Positions 13,561 through 16,506 of a stretch of 16,506 bases of DNA are shown here, piece by piece (the stretch's first letter is position 1; each line of letters begins with the position of its first letter). The position numbers were made by a program, and so were the translations under genes. The notes beneath the pieces were generated by a model. That model was not told the DNA's origin, made no database searches, and was given only the letters and a program-made list of their open reading frames with translations. The stretch is from Polyangiaceae bacterium (GTDB taxonomy: Bacteria; Myxococcota; Polyangia; Polyangiales; Polyangiaceae). Where the stretch lies: NCBI GenBank assembly GCA_025936205.1, contig JAICTU010000174.1:1-16506 (forward strand), given 5' to 3'.

Positions 13561-14354
13561 ACACGGCTTCTGCGACGGATCACCCTCACGCGCGTGACGA
13601 CTGGGATACGCACTGGACCCAGTACGCCGAGAGCAATGACCTGAACCCGGCCAACGACTATCGGCGGCAGCTGATCCACGAAGCCCTGGAGCTGGAGAGT
13701 GGTACCCAGCCCGTCTCTCTGCTCGAGCTCGGCTGCGGCCACGGCCACTTTGCCTGGGACCTGTTGCACTCCCATCCGCGGGTCCGATTCGTCGGGCTGG
13801 ATCGCTCGGCCGCGGCGGTGGAGCTGGCGAGCCAGAAGGTTCCCGCCGCTGTGTTCTTGCAGGCGGATCTCGCGCGGCCCGAGTCCTTGCCCGCGCAATA
13901 CCGCGGCTTCGCCAACCGTGCCGTGTGCTCGGAGGTGCTGGAGCACGTCGATGATCCAGCCGCACTGCTGCGCGGCGCCCGTGCGCTGTTCGCCCCGGGT
14001 TGCCGGCTCGTCATCACCGTGCCGGGCGGACCCATGTCAGCCTTCGATCGACACATCGGTCATCGTCGCCACTACACGCGCGACGCCCTCACGCGCGTGA
14101 TCCGGGATGCCGGGCTCGAGCCAGTCCGGGTCGAGGCGGCAGGCTTTCCCTTCTTCAACGCCTATCGGCTGGCGGTCGTGGCGCGCGGCGATCGGCTGAT
14201 CGCCGATGCCGCGCGCGGCACCGGCCGCGCTCTGCCGCTCTCGGCTCGGGCGGCAATGCTGGCCTTCTCCGCCCTGTTTCGCTTCAACCGCGGGCACGGG
14301 CGCTGGGGCTGGCAGTTGCTCGCCATCGCTCGCGAGCCGGGCGGCAACGCTTGA
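13557..14354 (+). CDS. Class I SAM-dependent methyltransferase (second of two)
   Basis: 265 residues from ATG 13557, which overlaps the preceding stop as ATGA, so it is translationally coupled. SAM motif I is LLELGCGHGHFA (55-66). FVGLDRS (78-84) carries the ribose-binding Asp, and SEVLEHVDDP (125-134) is the motif IV region. HIGHRRHYTRDALTRVIRDAGL (166-187) is the helix pattern common in Methyltransf_23-type enzymes that act on sugars or quinone-like lipids. A C-terminal extension (about 215-255) includes a moderately hydrophobic, amphipathic stretch, AAMLAFSALFRF, that could sit at the membrane. It shares motifs with the upstream methyltransferase but differs in length and tail, so a recent tandem duplication is unlikely. 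It is the last gene of the operon. Confidence 0.88.
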   Translation: MNTASATDHPHARDDWDTHWTQYAESNDLNPANDYRRQLIHEALELESGTQPVSLLELGCGHGHFAWDLLHSHPRVRFVGLDRSAAAVELASQKVPAAVFLQADLARPESLPAQYRGFANRAVCSEVLEHVDDPAALLRGARALFAPGCRLVITVPGGPMSAFDRHIGHRRHYTRDALTRVIRDAGLEPVRVEAAGFPFFNAYRLAVVARGDRLIADAARGTGRALPLSARAAMLAFSALFRFNRGHGRWGWQLLAIAREPGGNA

Positions 14355-14400
14355 TTGCTTCGCAGAGCTCGCGCGCCTGAGCGCTGCCGAGCCGCGGCCC

Positions 14401-15234
14401 TCAGCGGTACACGCTCACCTGCTCCAGGTGCAGCATCGACTCGCCGTCCACGCGCACCCGCACCCAGCGCGCTTCGCTCGGCTCGAAGCGGGCCGACCAC
14501 GTGCGGAAGCTGCTCACGCGGCGCCCCACCTCACGCCAGGTCTTGTCGTCCGAGCTGAGCTCCACCACCAGCGGCAGCGCGAGCGCGCCGCAACAGTCGG
14601 TGCGATTGCGCACCTTCACGCGCGAGATCCGCTGCGGCTGCCCCAGATCGATCTCCAGCCACGGTGAGGGCTCGTTCTTGGTGTGGAAAAAGATGCTCAT
14701 GCCCAGATAGTCGCCGCAGCGCCGCGCTTCCGGATCGCAGCGCATCGCCTCCGAGCTCGCACGCCAGGGTTTGCCCGCCGCCAGGTCCGTGTGTAGCTCG
14801 ATGCCGTTGCGCAGCAGCGGCGCGAGCCGGAAGGCGGCGAACGCGAGCAGCAGCAACACGGCGCTCAGGCGCCACCAGCGCTGTGCCCGGAGCCGTCGCA
14901 GAGCCGCCTCGTCCGCGCCCGCCTCCGCCACCAGCCCCGCTGCCAGCGCGCGCAGCTCGGCGAGCGGCTCGGGCCAGGCGTGGGCGCTTTCCTCGCTCCG
15001 GCCCAGGGCGGCCAGCGCCGAGCGGGCGGCAGCGCGGTACAGCTCTGCGGCGCGCGGCGGATCGGGCCCGGCCTCGAAGGGCTCGCTCGGTTCCTCGGCG
15101 CGCTCGCCTGCCTCGAGCGCCTCGCGGGCTCTTTGCCGCGCAGCGCGCCGAGCCTCGCTCGATCCGAGCCGCTGCCGTACGTCTCGGATGGCTCGCCCCC
15201 GCCACAACCACTCGGGGAGCCGGGGCTGAATCAC
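14401..15234 (-). CDS. Single-pass membrane protein with discoidin-like (F5/8 type C) domain
   Basis: 277 residues from a GTG start at 15234, the only start codon available in this frame. Residues 1-119 are rich in Arg, Ala and Glu, likely helical and cytoplasmic. One membrane helix lies at about 120-139 (WWRLSAVLLLLAFAAFRLAPL). The Arg-rich N-terminal side predicts an N-in, C-out topology. The external part (about 147-277) reads like an F5/8 type C or galactose-binding-like domain: LAAGKPWRASSEA (151-163) with the classic 'G-K-P-W-x-A-S-S' entry, WLEIDLGQPQRISRVKVRNR (192-211), VVELSSDDKTWREVGRR and a closing RWVRVRVDGESMLHLEQVSVY. Such domains bind carbohydrate or membranes. Cys166, Cys173, Cys214 and Cys215 could form disulfides. 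It converges on the glycan operon, with 46 bp between stops. Confidence 0.8.
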   Translation of the reverse strand: MIQPRLPEWLWRGRAIRDVRQRLGSSEARRAARQRAREALEAGERAEEPSEPFEAGPDPPRAAELYRAAARSALAALGRSEESAHAWPEPLAELRALAAGLVAEAGADEAALRRLRAQRWWRLSAVLLLLAFAAFRLAPLLRNGIELHTDLAAGKPWRASSEAMRCDPEARRCGDYLGMSIFFHTKNEPSPWLEIDLGQPQRISRVKVRNRTDCCGALALPLVVELSSDDKTWREVGRRVSSFRTWSARFEPSEARWVRVRVDGESMLHLEQVSVYR

Positions 15235-15331
15235 CCCCGGTACGCTAGGTCGCCGGAGCTGGGCCGTGCAAGACTGGAAGGGGCCTGGCTGACGTGGTAG
15301 TGCCGACGCCGGCGGCGCTGGCGGTCACGCG

Positions 15332-16506
15332 ATGTCGATCTCGAAAGCAGCCCCGACCCGCCCTGTTCCAGGGCCTCGGCTCGAGCCTCGTGCGGTGCGA
15401 CCGATCGGGCTGTGGCTGCTGCCGTTGCTGCTCGGCGTGCTCGCCGTGTATGCGCTCTGGTCCTCCGCGGGCAGGTTCCGGCACTGGCCGGTGTACACCA
15501 CGCTCTTCGATCTGTTGGCGGAAGGTTTCCGCCGCGGGCAGCTGTACCTGCCGGTCATGCCCGCCCCGGAGCTGCTGGCGGCGGCAAACCCCTATGATCG
15601 TGCCAACGGCAGGTACTGGATCACTGATGCGACGTATCACGGCGGCAAGTGGTACTTGTACTGGGGCCCGCTCCCGTCGTTGCTGCAGGCGCTCACCAAG
15701 AGCGCGCTCGGCATCCACGACTTGATCGGCGATCAGTACCTCGTCCTCGCTTTCTCACTGCTCTCTACCGCCTTTGGCGCACTGCTGATCGAAGACCTGC
15801 GCTTGCGCATGTTCCGGCGCGTGTCGCGCTGGGTCTCGGTGCTGTGCATCCTGGCGATCGCGTTCATGAACCCGGTGCCGTATCTGGTGTCCACGGCCGG
15901 TCAGTACCAGGCGGCGATCGCGGGAGCTCAGACGTTCCTGGTCGCGGGCATGTGGTGCGCGTTCCGGGCAATACAGGGCGATCTCACACCCGCCCGCGCC
16001 CGCCGCTGGTTGTTGCTGGCGGGCGCCGCATTCGGCGCTGCCCTGTGCTGCAGGATCAGCGTCGGGGCGGCGGCCGCGCTGGTCGCCGTGCTGACGGCCT
16101 GCGTGGTCTCCTGGGGCCGCGGCTGGAGAGCTCTGTGCGCGAATGCCGCCTGCATCGGGGTGGCGCCGCTGGTCAGCGTCGCTCTGCTGCTGCTCTACAA
16201 CCACGCGCGCTTCGATCGCTGGCTCGATTTCGGCATGAAGGAGCAGGTCTCCTATTTCGAATTCAAGCTCTCTGCGCGCTATCTGCTCACGAACCTCTAC
16301 GCCTACACGCTCGCGCCGTTCGAGTGGTCGTGCCGGTTCCCTTATGTCCTCCAGAGCATGGCGCACGGGCCCACATCCAGGCCGCCCTGGGTACCCAGGG
16401 CGCCAGACTATATCACGCCGGAGCCCATCTCCGGCTTTCTCGCGTCCGCACCGCTGACCTGGCTGTTCCCGGTGCCGCTGCTGGTGGCCGCGCGCCAGCT
16501 GCGTCA
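15332..16506 (+). CDS. Multi-pass membrane protein, GT-C glycosyltransferase-like (3' truncated by window edge)
   Basis: The frame opens at ATG 15332 and runs off the end of the window: 391 complete codons, no stop. It begins with a short basic tail and then a membrane helix (about 25-44). A conserved-looking loop follows, with LPVMPAPELLAAANPYDRANG (73-93) and the motif TYHGGKWYLYWGPLPSLLQA (101-120). Further long hydrophobic helices follow, with Arg-rich cytoplasmic turns such as RLRMFRRVSR and ARARRW. The 'NPYD ... GKxYxYxGP' arrangement before repeated helices is a pattern I associate with uncharacterised bacterial relatives of the GT-C (PMT/ArnT-like, GT39/GT87) membrane transferases. 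That would mean a lipid-linked sugar donor used on the periplasmic side. The assignment rests on pattern recognition only. The start is favoured because upstream codons in this frame have no other ATG nearby. It is divergent from the discoidin-domain gene. Confidence 0.7.
   Translation, partial: MSISKAAPTRPVPGPRLEPRAVRPIGLWLLPLLLGVLAVYALWSSAGRFRHWPVYTTLFDLLAEGFRRGQLYLPVMPAPELLAAANPYDRANGRYWITDATYHGGKWYLYWGPLPSLLQALTKSALGIHDLIGDQYLVLAFSLLSTAFGALLIEDLRLRMFRRVSRWVSVLCILAIAFMNPVPYLVSTAGQYQAAIAGAQTFLVAGMWCAFRAIQGDLTPARARRWLLLAGAAFGAALCCRISVGAAAALVAVLTACVVSWGRGWRALCANAACIGVAPLVSVALLLLYNHARFDRWLDFGMKEQVSYFEFKLSARYLLTNLYAYTLAPFEWSCRFPYVLQSMAHGPTSRPPWVPRAPDYITPEPISGFLASAPLTWLFPVPLLVAARQLR

Noticed and set aside
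12952..14354. The two methyltransferases as a recent tandem duplication
   Set aside because: They share only generic SAM motifs. Lengths (202 and 265 residues), C-terminal regions and motif I context differ, so they are better read as two distinct enzymes.
1..16506. CRISPR array, tRNA/rRNA genes, insertion sequences, prophage or toxin-antitoxin pair
   Set aside because: I looked for regularly spaced repeats, tRNA-like T-loops, transposase or integrase motifs and small paired genes on both strands and saw none.

Overview
The window is GC-rich DNA with a strong G/C bias at third codon positions. It most likely comes from a myxobacterium (Myxococcota, probably Polyangia). The best taxonomic marker is a MYXO-CTERM sorting signal (Gly-Cys, then a hydrophobic helix, then an Arg run) at the end of the polysaccharide-monooxygenase-like protein at 6107-7030. 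Many exported or lipid-anchored proteins and a deoxyhypusine-synthase-like enzyme in a bacterium fit that origin. I see no rRNA, tRNA, CRISPR array, transposase or phage gene. This looks like chromosomal accessory and cell-envelope DNA.

Layout, left to right. (1) 1-1136, plus strand: the 3' end of a glutaredoxin-like gene, then a cyclic-nucleotide-binding protein fused to a DUF1003 membrane domain. (2) 1137-1898: about 760 bp without a convincing gene but with several short inverted repeats. (3) 1899-3109, minus strand: a CxxCH-containing lipoprotein followed by a small beta-rich, probably outer-membrane, protein whose 5' end looks frameshifted. (4) 3219-5943, plus strand: a deoxyhypusine-synthase-like enzyme and a MATE exporter, closed by a clear intrinsic terminator. 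(5) 6107-7030: a secreted, histidine-brace, MYXO-CTERM-anchored LPMO-like protein with a strong hairpin after it. (6) 7205-8632: an orphan membrane histidine kinase, convergent with (7) 8645-9673, a TIM-barrel glycosidase-like protein on the minus strand. (8) 9830-10306: a small lipoprotein of unknown function.

(9) 10647-14354 is a tightly packed four-gene plus-strand operon: an NAD-dependent sugar epimerase/dehydratase, a GT2 polyprenyl-phosphate-type glycosyltransferase with a membrane tail, and two different SAM methyltransferases. The last two gene junctions overlap by 1 and 4 bp. It probably builds and methylates a surface glycan or glycolipid. (10) 14401-15234, minus strand: a single-pass membrane protein with a discoidin-like (F5/8 type C) domain. 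(11) From 15332 to the window end: the first 391 codons of a multi-pass membrane protein resembling GT-C glycosyltransferases.

The common theme is the cell surface: glycan synthesis and modification, carbohydrate binding or attack, lipoproteins and export. The items most worth following up are the anchored LPMO-like protein, the polyamine-synthase-like/MATE pair, the heme lipoprotein/beta-protein pair with its broken 5' end, and the hairpin-bearing gap at 1137-1898. No complete, clearly new multi-gene system can be proven from sequence alone.
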